Assembly (NCBI GenBank): GCA_002346745.1
Contig: DEAL01000030.1
Span: forward strand, 10,159 to 74,158
Source: Candidatus Neomicrothrix sp. UBA2983
GTDB lineage: Bacteria > Actinomycetota > Acidimicrobiia > Acidimicrobiales > MedAcidi-G1
Length of the DNA: 64,000 nucleotides
Reading direction: 5' to 3'
The notes under the pieces were generated by a model, which was given only the letters and a program-made list of their open reading frames with translations, did not search any database and was not told the origin of the DNA. Position 1 is the stretch's first letter. Each line of letters starts with the position of its first letter. Made by a program: the position numbers and the translations under genes. Below, in pieces: positions 1 through 7,988 of the stretch.

Positions 1-227
1 GGGTCGAACGTGTTGTACGCCTCGATCTTCCGCATCTGGTCGGCGACGGCGTCGATGATCTCGGTCCGGCCGTGGCCGACCTGGCAGTACCAGAGACTGC
101 CGAGCCCGTCGACGTAGTCCTTGCCGGTGTCGTCGAAGACGAGTGACCCCTCGCCACGGACGATGTTGACGAAGTCGGACTCGGGCTTAGCCGGTGGGGC
201 GAAGGCGTGCAGCATCGCGTTGGTCAT
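1..227 (-). CDS. Class III (omega) aminotransferase, N-terminal fragment
   Basis: Only the first 75 codons are inside the window; the gene runs off the left edge. The reverse-strand reading begins MTNAMLHAFAPP and continues through G-x-Y-V-D-G-L-G-S-L-W-Y-C-Q-V-G-H-G, the usual N-terminal substrate-pocket region of class III PLP aminotransferases such as omega-amino acid:pyruvate or putrescine aminotransferases. The PLP lysine is not visible because it lies further downstream. Its ATG overlaps the stop of the upstream MFS gene (ATGA), so it is the third gene of an operon with the ureohydrolase and transporter. That context suggests a diamine or guanidino-derived amine as substrate, which is inference. 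Confidence 0.85.
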   Translation of the reverse strand, partial: MTNAMLHAFAPPAKPESDFVNIVRGEGSLVFDDTGKDYVDGLGSLWYCQVGHGRTEIIDAVADQMRKIEAYNTFD

Positions 228-1447
228 CGAAAGAGCCTCCTGATCAGGCCGAAGGGTACGCCGGGGCGCACTGGTTGCCCATCCGGGGGACGGGTGAGGA
301 TCGCACCGACCGCCAGCAGGATCGCCATCACGACGGCGACCGTGCTCCAGACGGTCGTGTCGTCGGTGGCGTCGTAGAGGGCGGCGAAGACGATGGCGGC
401 GACGGCACCGGTCGCCAGCTCGACCGCACCCATGAGCCCCTGTGCGGATGCCTGCCGGTCCTCGGGCACGGCGGCGGCGACCAGCATCGGCGCCGACGGG
501 AAGCCGAATCCCTCCAGTGCCGATGTGAGCATGGTGACGAGCAGCAGGCCCACGACGCCGGGGACGAGGCCGTAGAAGACGACCGCCAGACTGACCGCCG
601 AGAGGCTGCCGATCGCCCAGCGCCTGGCGCCGTAGCGCTGGGCCAGGATCCCACCCCAGGGGGACAGCAGGGGGATCGGCAGTGCCGCCAGGGTGAGCCC
701 CAGGCCGATGGCGGTGCTCGAGGCGCCGCGGGTGTCGAGCTCCAGGATCCAGACGGCCTCCATGGCGCCGATGAAGACGAAGTAGGCGGCGACGACGAAG
801 AAGGCGCCGACCAGCCGGCGGATGCGCATCAGGCCCCTGAGGCCGCGACCCTCGGTGTCCTGGACGCCCTGGTCCGGTTGTGCGTGGAAGGAGGCCGGGA
901 GCAGGAGGATCAGCAGGCCAGCCATCACCCAGAACGTCAGGCGGAACCCGCCGACCGCGTTGAGGCCGGCGGCGATCATCGGGCCGACCACGAACCCGCC
1001 GACGTCCCACGCCCCGAGGCGGCCCATGTTGCGCCCCAGGTTGTCGGGGTCGGCGACGATCACGGTGCGGCGGGCACCGGGGCCGGCCGTCCCGAGGGCG
1101 AAGCCGAGGACCAGGCGTCCGCACACGAAGTGCCACAGTTGGTCGCCGACGGCGAGCAGCACCATCGCGGCGATGCCGAGGAGGATGCCGACGCGCAGCA
1201 GGAGCGGCGCGTGGCCCCGGTCGGCCCGCGGGGCCATGACAAGGGTGGCCACGAAGGCGGCGCCGAAGCCCGCCCCGATGGCGAGGCCGATTCCCGCCTC
1301 CGAGAACCCCAGTTCCGACCGCAGTTCGGCCAGCAGCGTCATGATCGACGCCAGGCCCGCCGACATCCCGAACAGGATCAGGAAGTACGGGAGGAGCCTC
1401 GTCCTGCTCTCCGCCGTGTCCGGCGCGTCAGTCGCGGTACTGGACAC
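224..1447 (-). CDS. MFS transporter (about 12 TM)
   Basis: A 407-residue integral membrane protein with regularly spaced hydrophobic helices and the loop 2-3 type motif (around P-R-A-D-R-G-H) expected for the major facilitator superfamily. The N-terminus (MSSTATDAPDTAESRTR) is short and polar, then the first helix begins. It overlaps the upstream ureohydrolase gene by 20 bases and its stop overlaps the aminotransferase start, so all three are translationally coupled. A role in uptake or efflux of a guanidino compound or polyamine is suggested only by these neighbours; the sequence does not reveal the substrate. Confidence 0.85.
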   Translation of the reverse strand: MSSTATDAPDTAESRTRLLPYFLILFGMSAGLASIMTLLAELRSELGFSEAGIGLAIGAGFGAAFVATLVMAPRADRGHAPLLLRVGILLGIAAMVLLAVGDQLWHFVCGRLVLGFALGTAGPGARRTVIVADPDNLGRNMGRLGAWDVGGFVVGPMIAAGLNAVGGFRLTFWVMAGLLILLLPASFHAQPDQGVQDTEGRGLRGLMRIRRLVGAFFVVAAYFVFIGAMEAVWILELDTRGASSTAIGLGLTLAALPIPLLSPWGGILAQRYGARRWAIGSLSAVSLAVVFYGLVPGVVGLLLVTMLTSALEGFGFPSAPMLVAAAVPEDRQASAQGLMGAVELATGAVAAIVFAALYDATDDTTVWSTVAVVMAILLAVGAILTRPPDGQPVRPGVPFGLIRRLFR

Positions 1448-2384
1448 CGGGCAGCACGCAGAGCATCTCGTAGAGCAGGTTGGCGCCGACGAGGCTGGTC
1501 ATCCCGCTGGTGTCGTAGATGGGGGCGATCTCGACGACGTCGCAGCCGACCAGGTCGAGCCTCCGGCAGCCTCGGATGACCTCGAGGGCCTGGGGCATGG
1601 TGAGGCCGCCCACCTCGGGGGTGCCGGTGCCGGGCGCGAAGGCCGGGTCGAGGCCGTCGATGTCGAAGCTGAGATAGACGGGGCCGCCGCCCACCTGCTC
1701 GCGCACCTCGGCCATGAGGGGTTCGAGGCTGCGGTGCCAGCACTCCTCGGCCTGCACGACCCGGAAGCCCTGCTGGCGGGACCAGTCGAAGTCGTCGGCG
1801 GCGTAGCCGGTGCCGCGTACGCCGATCTGGACGACCCGGTCGCAGTCGAGGACCCCGGCCTCGACGGCCCGTCGGAACGGTGTGCCGTGGGCGACCTTGG
1901 AGCCGAACATGGTGTCGTTGATGTCGGTGTGGGCGTCGACGTGGACCAGCCCGACGGGGCCGTGCCGTTTTGCCATGGCCTTCAGGATCGGCAGCACGAT
2001 CGTGTGGTCCCCGCCCATCGCCGCGGTGGCGACCCCGTGTTCGAGGAGGCCGTCGAAGTGGCTCTCGATGGCGTCGACGGCGGTCAGCAGGTCGTAGGGG
2101 CTGGTGGCCACGTCGCCGGTGTCGTCGATCCGGAGGCTGTCGAACGGGGCGGCCTTCGTCGCCATGTTGTAGGGGCGCAGCAGGACCGACTCGTCGCGGA
2201 TTCCCCGGGGGCCGAAGCGGGCGCCGGGACGGTTGGAGGTGCCGATGTCGAGCGGCACGCCGACCACGGCGACGTCCAGGTCGGCCGGCCCGCTGGTGCC
2301 GGGGAGTCGCATGAATGTGGCGATGCCGCCGAAGCGGGGCATCTCGTTGCCACCCAGTGGCTGGGGGTTTGTGGCGTCTGACAT
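1428..2384 (-). CDS. speB-like: Agmatinase/guanidino-acid ureohydrolase family protein
   Basis: A 318-residue member of the arginase/agmatinase family, which hydrolyses guanidino compounds to urea and an amine at a binuclear Mn site. The three metal-binding signatures are all present: GGDHT (about 124-128), DAHTD (about 150-154) and SFDIDGLDP (about 239-247). The reading frame is open upstream, but ATG at 2384 (MSDATNPQPLGG) is chosen because the preceding residues have no family character and it leaves a normal divergent gap to the methyltransferase. It heads an operon with an MFS transporter and an aminotransferase, consistent with guanidinobutyrate or agmatine breakdown. Which guanidino substrate is used cannot be read from sequence. 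Confidence 0.9.
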   Translation of the reverse strand: MSDATNPQPLGGNEMPRFGGIATFMRLPGTSGPADLDVAVVGVPLDIGTSNRPGARFGPRGIRDESVLLRPYNMATKAAPFDSLRIDDTGDVATSPYDLLTAVDAIESHFDGLLEHGVATAAMGGDHTIVLPILKAMAKRHGPVGLVHVDAHTDINDTMFGSKVAHGTPFRRAVEAGVLDCDRVVQIGVRGTGYAADDFDWSRQQGFRVVQAEECWHRSLEPLMAEVREQVGGGPVYLSFDIDGLDPAFAPGTGTPEVGGLTMPQALEVIRGCRRLDLVGCDVVEIAPIYDTSGMTSLVGANLLYEMLCVLPGVQYRD

Positions 2385-2477
2385 GGTCGCTTCGATGGTC
2401 GGATCGGCGCTGCTCGGGCGCCAGTCTCGCACGGCGAGGGTTCGCAGCGAGATTCCCGGCCGTGGCAGGATCCGGTG

Positions 2478-3110
2478 ATGGGCCACGACCACCATCGCCA
2501 TGAGCACGACAAGGGGTTGCGGACGAAGCTCCACTGGCTGCTCCAGATCCGCAACTTCTGGCAGTCCGACGTCAACCGCGAGGTGTTCGCCATGGCGGCA
2601 CCGGCCGCGGGCGAGCACGCCGTCGACGTGGGTGCCGGCATGGGTCCGGCGACCGTGTTGGCCGCCCGTCGGGGTGCCCGGGTCACCGCCGTCGAACCCT
2701 CCCGCTTCATGCGCACGATCCTGTCGGTGCGGCGCCCCTTTCAACGGGCCCGTTCCCGTATAACGGTGGCGGACGGTGTGGCCGAGTCACTGCCGGTGCC
2801 CGACGGTTCGGTCGACGTGCTCTGGACCGTCAACGCCGTCCACCACTGGGTCGACCTCGAGGCGGCATTCGACGAACTGGCGCGGGTGCTCGCCCCCGGC
2901 GGCCGGATCGTGCTGATGGACGAGGACTTCACGCATCCGGACCACCCGAAGCACGCCACCCACCACGACCACGAGCAGGAGACGACGATCGTGGACGTCG
3001 TGGCCATCGAGGCGGCGTTGCGGGCCCGTGGACTCGAGGCCGCCGGTGAGAAGACCGAGGCCGCCGGCGTCCCCGTCAAGCTGATCCGGGCGACCAGGCC
3101 CGCCGGGTGA
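2478..3110 (+). CDS. Class I SAM-dependent methyltransferase
   Basis: A 210-residue protein with motif I A-V-D-V-G-A-G-M-G followed by a C-terminal-type G-G-R-I-V-L-M-D-E strand, typical of Methyltransf_11 enzymes. A histidine-rich N-terminus (M-G-H-D-H-H-R-H-E-H-D) and a further H-A-T-H-H-D-H-E stretch near residue 160 are unusual and could bind metal; that is inference. ATG at 2478 is preceded by AGGA at 2467-2470; an in-frame GTG directly before it is the alternative start. The gene is divergent from the ureohydrolase, with about 90 bases between them, and converges on the amidase with a gap of only 7 bases. Substrate unknown. Confidence 0.75.
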   Translation: MGHDHHRHEHDKGLRTKLHWLLQIRNFWQSDVNREVFAMAAPAAGEHAVDVGAGMGPATVLAARRGARVTAVEPSRFMRTILSVRRPFQRARSRITVADGVAESLPVPDGSVDVLWTVNAVHHWVDLEAAFDELARVLAPGGRIVLMDEDFTHPDHPKHATHHDHEQETTIVDVVAIEAALRARGLEAAGEKTEAAGVPVKLIRATRPAG

Positions 3111-3117
3111 GCAGAGG

Positions 3118-4521
3118 TCAGCCGGTTATCGGGTCGATGGGGGTGATCGCTCCGAGGGCCGCCTCGATGTCGCCCGCCGCCGACAGGCAGAGGTCCTCGC
3201 GCCAGCGGTCGGCGTAGCACTGCACGCCGAGCGGGAGCCCGTCGGAGACGCCGACCGGGACTGCCACGACGGGCAGGGCCAGAACGTTGCCGGGGATGAT
3301 GCAGCGCAGGAGTTCTGAAAGTTCTGCCATCTCGACATCGCCCGAGAGGTCGGCGCCGTGCGGGAACGGCGGCTGGGTCCAGGCCGGCATGACCAGGACC
3401 GGGAGGTCGACGAAGAAGAGGCCCCATTCCCGGGCGAGGCGCATGTACTCGGCCTGGACGACGGTCGGGGCAAGGGCCTCCGTGGAGTACTCGGCGGCCA
3501 TCCCGTCCAGCAACGCACCCAGTTCGTCGCTCAGGATCGGTCGTGCCGCCTCCATGAGGACGCCGATGTCGTTGGCGAGCAGGTGCGCCCAGATGTCGCT
3601 GCAGCGTTCCAGTTCCGGCGGGACGGCGTCGTCGACGTCCCAGCCCGCGGCAGCCAAGGCGTCGGCTGCACGGTCCACCCCGTCGATCGCCGAGGGGTGC
3701 AGGTCGATCCCCGGCACCTGGCGGACCACCGCTGCACGTCGGGGGGCCTCCGGTCCTTCGAGCGGAACGGTCACCGATCGGGGGTCGCGGGGGTCGCGTC
3801 CATGGAGCACCCCGAGTGCCGTGCGCAGGTCGGCCACGGACCGGGCCATCGGGCCGTCCGTCAGCATCACCTGTGACGAGAGCGGCGGGTTCTGGTCGTG
3901 CTCGAAGGCGCTGAACGACGGGAGGCGTCCGTGGCTGGGCTTGAGCGAGGTGATCCCGCAGCAGAAGGCCGGATTCCGGACCGATCCTCCGATGTCGTTG
4001 CCGAGGCCCAGCGGCGACATGCCGGTCGCTATCGCCGACCCCTCGCCGCCCGACGACCCGCCGGCGCAGAGGTCCGGGTGCCAGGGGTTGCGGGTCAGGC
4101 CGTGCAACGGGTTGTCGGTGCTGACACGTAGTCCGAGTTCGGGCAGGTTGGTGCGGCCGATCGGGATGCCCCCGGCGGATCGCATGCGTTCGACGATCGG
4201 GGCGTCGGTCGGGGCGACCAGGTCGGCGAACACCGGAAGTCCCTGCGTCGTGGGGGTCCCTGCCACGTCCAGGTTCTCCTTCACTGTGAAGGGCACGCCG
4301 TGGAAGGGCCCCAGGTCGTCGCCGGCGGCCATCGCGGCATCGGCGGCGTCGGCTTCGGCACGTGCCTCGTCGACGAGCACGCGGACGACGGCGTTGCAGT
4401 GGCCGTTGACCTCGTCGATGCGTCCGAGGTGGGCGTCGACCACCTCCCTACTCGAGGCCTCCCCCGAGGCGATCAGGGCAGCGAGTTCGGTTGCTGTCCG
4501 CTGCCATATCTCTTGGCCCAT
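3118..4521 (-). CDS. Amidase signature family hydrolase
   Basis: A 467-residue amidase with the Ser-cisSer-Lys catalytic triad clearly visible: Lys81 (F-T-V-K-E-N-L), Ser156 in the G-G-S-S-G-G-E-G-S-A glycine/serine-rich signature, and Ser180 (D-I-G-G-S-V-R). Such enzymes hydrolyse amides, including GatA-like and nylon- or indoleacetamide-type substrates. No gatB or gatC neighbour is seen, so this is more likely a catabolic amidase than the tRNA amidotransferase subunit. ATG at 4521 gives a normal N-terminus. It is divergent from the alpha/beta hydrolase at 4569; the two starts are 47 bases apart and share the promoter region. Confidence 0.88.
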   Translation of the reverse strand: MGQEIWQRTATELAALIASGEASSREVVDAHLGRIDEVNGHCNAVVRVLVDEARAEADAADAAMAAGDDLGPFHGVPFTVKENLDVAGTPTTQGLPVFADLVAPTDAPIVERMRSAGGIPIGRTNLPELGLRVSTDNPLHGLTRNPWHPDLCAGGSSGGEGSAIATGMSPLGLGNDIGGSVRNPAFCCGITSLKPSHGRLPSFSAFEHDQNPPLSSQVMLTDGPMARSVADLRTALGVLHGRDPRDPRSVTVPLEGPEAPRRAAVVRQVPGIDLHPSAIDGVDRAADALAAAGWDVDDAVPPELERCSDIWAHLLANDIGVLMEAARPILSDELGALLDGMAAEYSTEALAPTVVQAEYMRLAREWGLFFVDLPVLVMPAWTQPPFPHGADLSGDVEMAELSELLRCIIPGNVLALPVVAVPVGVSDGLPLGVQCYADRWREDLCLSAAGDIEAALGAITPIDPITG

Positions 4522-4555
4522 CGTGCAAACCTAGAGGCCGACGGGAGGACGGAAC

Positions 4556-4562
4556 AAGGAGG
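4556..4562 (+). promoter_or_regulatory. Full Shine-Dalgarno (AAGGAGG) that fixes a TTG start
   Basis: AAGGAGG lies 6 bases before TTG at 4569, which is in frame with the alpha/beta hydrolase. The ATG at 4564 is one base from the SD and out of frame, and the longer upstream in-frame extension would overlap the divergent amidase gene. Confidence 0.75.
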
Positions 4563-4568
4563 CATGCC

Positions 4569-5441
4569 TTGCGGCAGGTCGAGGCCAACGGAATCAACAT
4601 CGAGGTCGAGGAGTTCGGCGACCCGTCGGATCCGCCGGTGCTGCTCGTCATGGGGCTGGGCGCACAGATGATCGTCTGGCCCGACGACCTCTGCCGTTCG
4701 CTGGCCGACGCCGGCCACCGGGTCATCCGGTTCGACAACCGGGACGTGGGCCTGTCGACCTGGCTTGACGATCTCGGGGTGCCGGACATGATGGCACTCT
4801 TCGAGGCGGCGCTGGCCGGCGAGCCGGTCGACTCGCCGTACTCGCTGGCCGACATGGCCGACGACGCCGTCGGCGTGCTCGATGCGCTCGGCATCGGCTC
4901 GGCCCACATCGTGGGGGCCTCGATGGGCGGCATGATCGCCCAGCGGATCGCCATCCACCACCCGGACCGGACCCGGTCGCTGTGTTCGATCATGTCGATG
5001 CCCCGCTTCATCGTCGGCGATTCGGAGGTGACCGGTGCGTTGATGGCACCCGACCCCGGGACCCGGGAGGGCCGCATCGCCGCCGGCGTCGAGGGTTCCC
5101 GGCTGATCAGCGGCGAGTTCTTCGACGAGGACCGCTCGCGGGCTCTCGCGGAGGCCACGGTCGACCGGGCCTGGCACCCGGAGGGCACCGCCCGGCAGAT
5201 GGCGGCGATCATCGCGGACGGCGACCGCACGGAGGCCCTGGGTGGCGTCGCCGTGCCCACGCTCGTCGTGCACGGTGACGCGGATCGGCTGGTCGTTCCG
5301 CAGGGAGGCGAGGAGACGGCCGCCGCGGTTCCGGGCGCCGAGTTGCTCGTGTTCGAGGGCATGGGCCACGACCTCCCCGTCGAGGTCCACGGTCCGATCG
5401 TCGAGGCCATCTCGGCACTGGTGGCCCGGGCGGGGGACTGA
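4569..5441 (+). CDS. Alpha/beta-fold hydrolase, TTG start
   Basis: A 290-residue alpha/beta hydrolase. The oxyanion-region L-L-V-M-G-L-G lies near residues 25-31, the nucleophile elbow G-A-S-M-G-G places Ser118, and the likely acid and base are in H-G-D-A-D-R-L and G-M-G-H-D near the C-terminus. These are the signatures of small esterases or lactonases of the AB_hydrolase family. The start is TTG at 4569, chosen from a perfect Shine-Dalgarno six bases upstream. The gene stands alone, divergent from an amidase. Substrate not recognisable. Confidence 0.85.
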   Translation: MRQVEANGINIEVEEFGDPSDPPVLLVMGLGAQMIVWPDDLCRSLADAGHRVIRFDNRDVGLSTWLDDLGVPDMMALFEAALAGEPVDSPYSLADMADDAVGVLDALGIGSAHIVGASMGGMIAQRIAIHHPDRTRSLCSIMSMPRFIVGDSEVTGALMAPDPGTREGRIAAGVEGSRLISGEFFDEDRSRALAEATVDRAWHPEGTARQMAAIIADGDRTEALGGVAVPTLVVHGDADRLVVPQGGEETAAAVPGAELLVFEGMGHDLPVEVHGPIVEAISALVARAGD

Positions 5442-5467
5442 CCAGGCCGTTCCGGGCCCCGAGGGCT

Positions 5468-5745
5468 CCAGCAGGGGAGTTCCCCGAGGATCGAGAAGTC
5501 CCCGCCGGGCTTGTCTGCGGTGCAGGAGGTGTCGAGCGGGGCGTGGCCGTCGCCGAGGAAGGCCAGTCCGATGGCCATGGCACAGGGGCTGGAACCGTCG
5601 ACCATCCCACTGAGTTGGTCGGTTCCACGGGCGGCGATGGCGGGCGCGGCCGACAGGTCACCACCCTCCGCCTTCTCCAGGAGTAGCGGGATCAGGCGCT
5701 CGTCCTAGAGGGCCTTGAAGACGCCGTTGCCGCCGTCTCGAGCGG
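5468..5745 (-). pseudogene. Remnant of a TAP-like alpha/beta hydrolase C-terminus
   Basis: This roughly 300-base gap between the alpha/beta hydrolase and hemD has no intact gene. The reverse strand reads R-D-G-G-N-G-V-F-K-A-L, then an in-frame TAG (5705-5707), then D-E-R-L-I-P-L-L-L-E-K-A-E-G-G-D-L-S and finally S-P-C-A-M-A-I-G-L-A-F-L-G-D-G-H-A-P-L-D-T-S-C-T-A-D. That pattern (LLL..A..GDLS, then LxDGxxPxxxTxC) resembles the TAP-like C-terminal domain of secreted S33 hydrolases. Codon third positions remain G/C-rich. It has no start, has a stop inside, and runs into the antisense of the next gene, so it is most simply a decaying fragment. Its family match is by eye. Confidence 0.45.
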
Positions 5746-6588
5746 TCAGGCGGATCGTTCCCTCGCGTGGTCGGCGAGCGCGTCGACCATCGCCACCAAC
5801 CTGGCCCGCACCGGCTCGACGAGGCCGGTCATTCCCAGGTCCCGCATGCGGGCCGAGCAGACCGGACCGACCGAGACCGGCACCACCCGCTCGCCGTCGA
5901 GGGCGGCGACCAACTCGTCCCGCCTCCCCTGTGCCTCGGCCACGTCGACCAGGTGCACCGCCGCCTGCTTGGTCGTGAACGTCACGGCATCGACCCCGCC
6001 CTCGCAGACCGCGTCGACCAGGGCACGCGCCGGTCCGAGGTCCTCGGGGAGCGCCCAGCGGTAGACCGGGACGGCCACGACCTCGCCGCAGGAGGCGGCC
6101 AGCGGGTCCACCAGCACCTCCTCCTCGGCCCCGTCGAGCTGTACGGCCACCCGGCCGCGGCCCCCGGTGGACGCCACGTGGTCGGCGACCTCGGCGAACA
6201 GTTCGTTCGGGGCCGACCAGGCCACCTCCAGGCCGGCCCGTCTGGCGGCACTCACCGCCTTCGGCCCCCGGGCGACCACCTCGCAGTCGGCGAGTGCGGC
6301 CCGCAGGTCGGCGCCGACGCCGACCTGGTCCATGGCCTCCAGCCACATGGTCAGGCCCATGCCGGTCTCGAGCACCAGCGTCTGTGGGGGGTCGGAGACG
6401 AGCGCACGCGACACTGCGAGAAGCCGGGCGTCCTGGGTCAGGTTCACCGTGCGCATCGTGCAGCCGTGGACCGGTACGGCACCACGGCGCTCGAGCAGGT
6501 CGAGCTGGGCGTCGGAACGCCGGTCGGCCGTGATGCCGACCCGCCAGCCGTCGAGGGGCCGGTCGCCGAGAGGTGGGGATTCGCTCAC
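5746..6588 (-). CDS. hemD: Uroporphyrinogen-III synthase family protein
   Basis: A 280-residue HEM4-fold protein, consistent with the enzyme that cyclises hydroxymethylbilane to uroporphyrinogen III for haem, sirohaem and cobalamin synthesis. Supporting features are the N-terminal G-W-R-V-G-I-T-A-D-R-R-S-D-Q-type strand, the internal R-G-P-K-A-V-S-A-A segment, and V-T-F-T-T-K-Q-A-A in the second lobe, where the family has F-T-S-x-x-A. HemD is poorly conserved in sequence, so the call rests on fold-typical motifs and length. No other tetrapyrrole gene is adjacent. Corrinoid-dependent enzymes encoded further right would need this pathway, but a direct link is only inference. Confidence 0.75.
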   Translation of the reverse strand: MSESPPLGDRPLDGWRVGITADRRSDAQLDLLERRGAVPVHGCTMRTVNLTQDARLLAVSRALVSDPPQTLVLETGMGLTMWLEAMDQVGVGADLRAALADCEVVARGPKAVSAARRAGLEVAWSAPNELFAEVADHVASTGGRGRVAVQLDGAEEEVLVDPLAASCGEVVAVPVYRWALPEDLGPARALVDAVCEGGVDAVTFTTKQAAVHLVDVAEAQGRRDELVAALDGERVVPVSVGPVCSARMRDLGMTGLVEPVRARLVAMVDALADHARERSA

Positions 6589-6628
6589 GGCTCCAGTCTG
6601 GCGGCAACGGTCGGGGATGGTCGTCCGG

Positions 6629-7981
6629 TCACCCGTACATCAGGTCGAGGGTGCCGAGCGCCGCCTCGAGGATCCCGTCGTCGCTCCAGGCAAGGAGGTC
6701 CCGTGCGGTCCGGCCGGCGTTGAAGCCGACGAGGATCGGCTCGCCCGTCCAGGGCACGGCGTTGTACCACTCCGCGAATCGGCCGCGTTCGGCCGGGACG
6801 TAGGAGATGAGATCGACATCGGTGTCCCAGAAGGGCTCGGCGAAGCGCAGGACCACCTTCTCCATGTTCCCCATGCCCAACTTCTGGATGGCCGCCAGGT
6901 GCGAGTGGGGCAGCGCGGGAGCGAACGCCACGTCGTCGGCCTGCAGCACGCCGAGCGGCAGGGTGACGACGACGGCGTCGGCGGCGTGCTCGCCCTGGTC
7001 GGTCTGGAGTACGACGCCGGTGGCGGAGCGCCCAACCTCGCGCACCCGGGTCCCGAGGCGGATGTCGAGGCCCTCGGCCAGGTCGGCGATGATCGGGGCA
7101 TAGCCGGTGGCGGGCACCGAGTCGCCACCTCGCGGCATCGCTCCCTCGTAGGCGGTGGCGAGGGCCAGGTCGTCGACATGGGCCGGATACCAGTGCTCGA
7201 CCTCGGAGACGACGACGTAGTCGAACCAGCGCTGCTCATCCCCGGACAGGCCTGCACGGATGGGTGCCAGCTCGGAACCCATCGACCGCGTCGAGCCGTT
7301 GCCGAGCACGGCCTCCTCGACGGCCTCGTAGAGGTGGTCGAGACGGCTCCAGGGCAGCCGTGAGCCGTCGGTGTCGTGGAGGATCGAGTTGTCGTAGTCG
7401 GTGGGGACGATGGTGATGCCCAGGTCGACCGCCAGGTCGGCGAGGGGGTTGGTGGCGACGCTGTGCAGCCACGACCCGCCGAGGTCGACGGGGGCGCCGC
7501 CGAGGTCGATGGTCCAGGCCCGGCCGCCGATCCGATCGCGGGCCTCGAGGACGGTGACGCCGACGCCATTCTCCTGCAGGCGGCCGGCGGCTCCGAGTCC
7601 TGCGGCGCCGGCGCCGATGACGAGCACCGTGCCGCCCTGGTGTGCCTCCAGCACCTGTCCCGCAGCGCGGAGCCCGGACTGGTAGGCCCCGTGGACGGAC
7701 GCCGGGAAGTCCTCGTCCGTCGCCTCGCCGGCGATGAACACCCGGTCGTCGACGGGTCGGGCCAGGTCCCGCCGGAAGCGGGCGGAGGTCCCGGTGGGCA
7801 GGTACGAGTAGGCGCCGCGGGTGAGCGGATCGGCACCCCAGCGGGTGATCCGCCAATCGACCGGGTCGGGGATCGACCGCGCGGCCGGCGCAGTCGGGGT
7901 TCGGGGGCCGGATGCGCATCCGAGGCCGAGCAGCAGCCCCGTGGCACCGGCGGCGGTGAGGAAGCGGCGCCGGGTCAGCAC
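6629..7981 (-). CDS. Exported flavin amine oxidase with circularly permuted domains
   Basis: A 450-residue flavin monoamine oxidase-type protein. Residues 1-22 look like a Tat signal (L-T-R-R-R-F-L then a hydrophobic stretch ending L-G-L-G-C). Residues 37-113 carry what is normally the C-terminal FAD segment: T-R-W-G-A-D-P, G-A-Y-S-Y, F-I-A-G-E-A-T (82-88) and S-V-H-G-A-Y-Q-S-G-L-R-A-A. Only after this comes the dinucleotide-binding motif G-A-G-A-A-G-L-G (123-130) and E-A-R-D-R-I-G-G-R, normally at the N-terminus. The protein ends at A-L-G-T-L-D-L-M-Y-G, the point where ordinary homologues continue into the T-R-W-x-x-D-P segment. GTG at 7981 is the only in-frame start close to the signal. It lies just downstream of a MocR regulator, likely co-transcribed. 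Confidence 0.85.
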   Translation of the reverse strand: MLTRRRFLTAAGATGLLLGLGCASGPRTPTAPAARSIPDPVDWRITRWGADPLTRGAYSYLPTGTSARFRRDLARPVDDRVFIAGEATDEDFPASVHGAYQSGLRAAGQVLEAHQGGTVLVIGAGAAGLGAAGRLQENGVGVTVLEARDRIGGRAWTIDLGGAPVDLGGSWLHSVATNPLADLAVDLGITIVPTDYDNSILHDTDGSRLPWSRLDHLYEAVEEAVLGNGSTRSMGSELAPIRAGLSGDEQRWFDYVVVSEVEHWYPAHVDDLALATAYEGAMPRGGDSVPATGYAPIIADLAEGLDIRLGTRVREVGRSATGVVLQTDQGEHAADAVVVTLPLGVLQADDVAFAPALPHSHLAAIQKLGMGNMEKVVLRFAEPFWDTDVDLISYVPAERGRFAEWYNAVPWTGEPILVGFNAGRTARDLLAWSDDGILEAALGTLDLMYG

Positions 7982-7988
7982 GGGTGCA

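Noticed and set aside
3118..4521. GatA, the glutamyl-tRNA(Gln) amidotransferase subunit
   Set aside because: No gatB or gatC nearby; an isolated amidase of this family is more likely catabolic.
5705..5707. The in-frame TAG in the hydrolase remnant as a recoded (pyrrolysine) codon
   Set aside because: The fragment has no start, no intact catalytic domain, and no sign of pyrrolysine machinery; decay is simpler.
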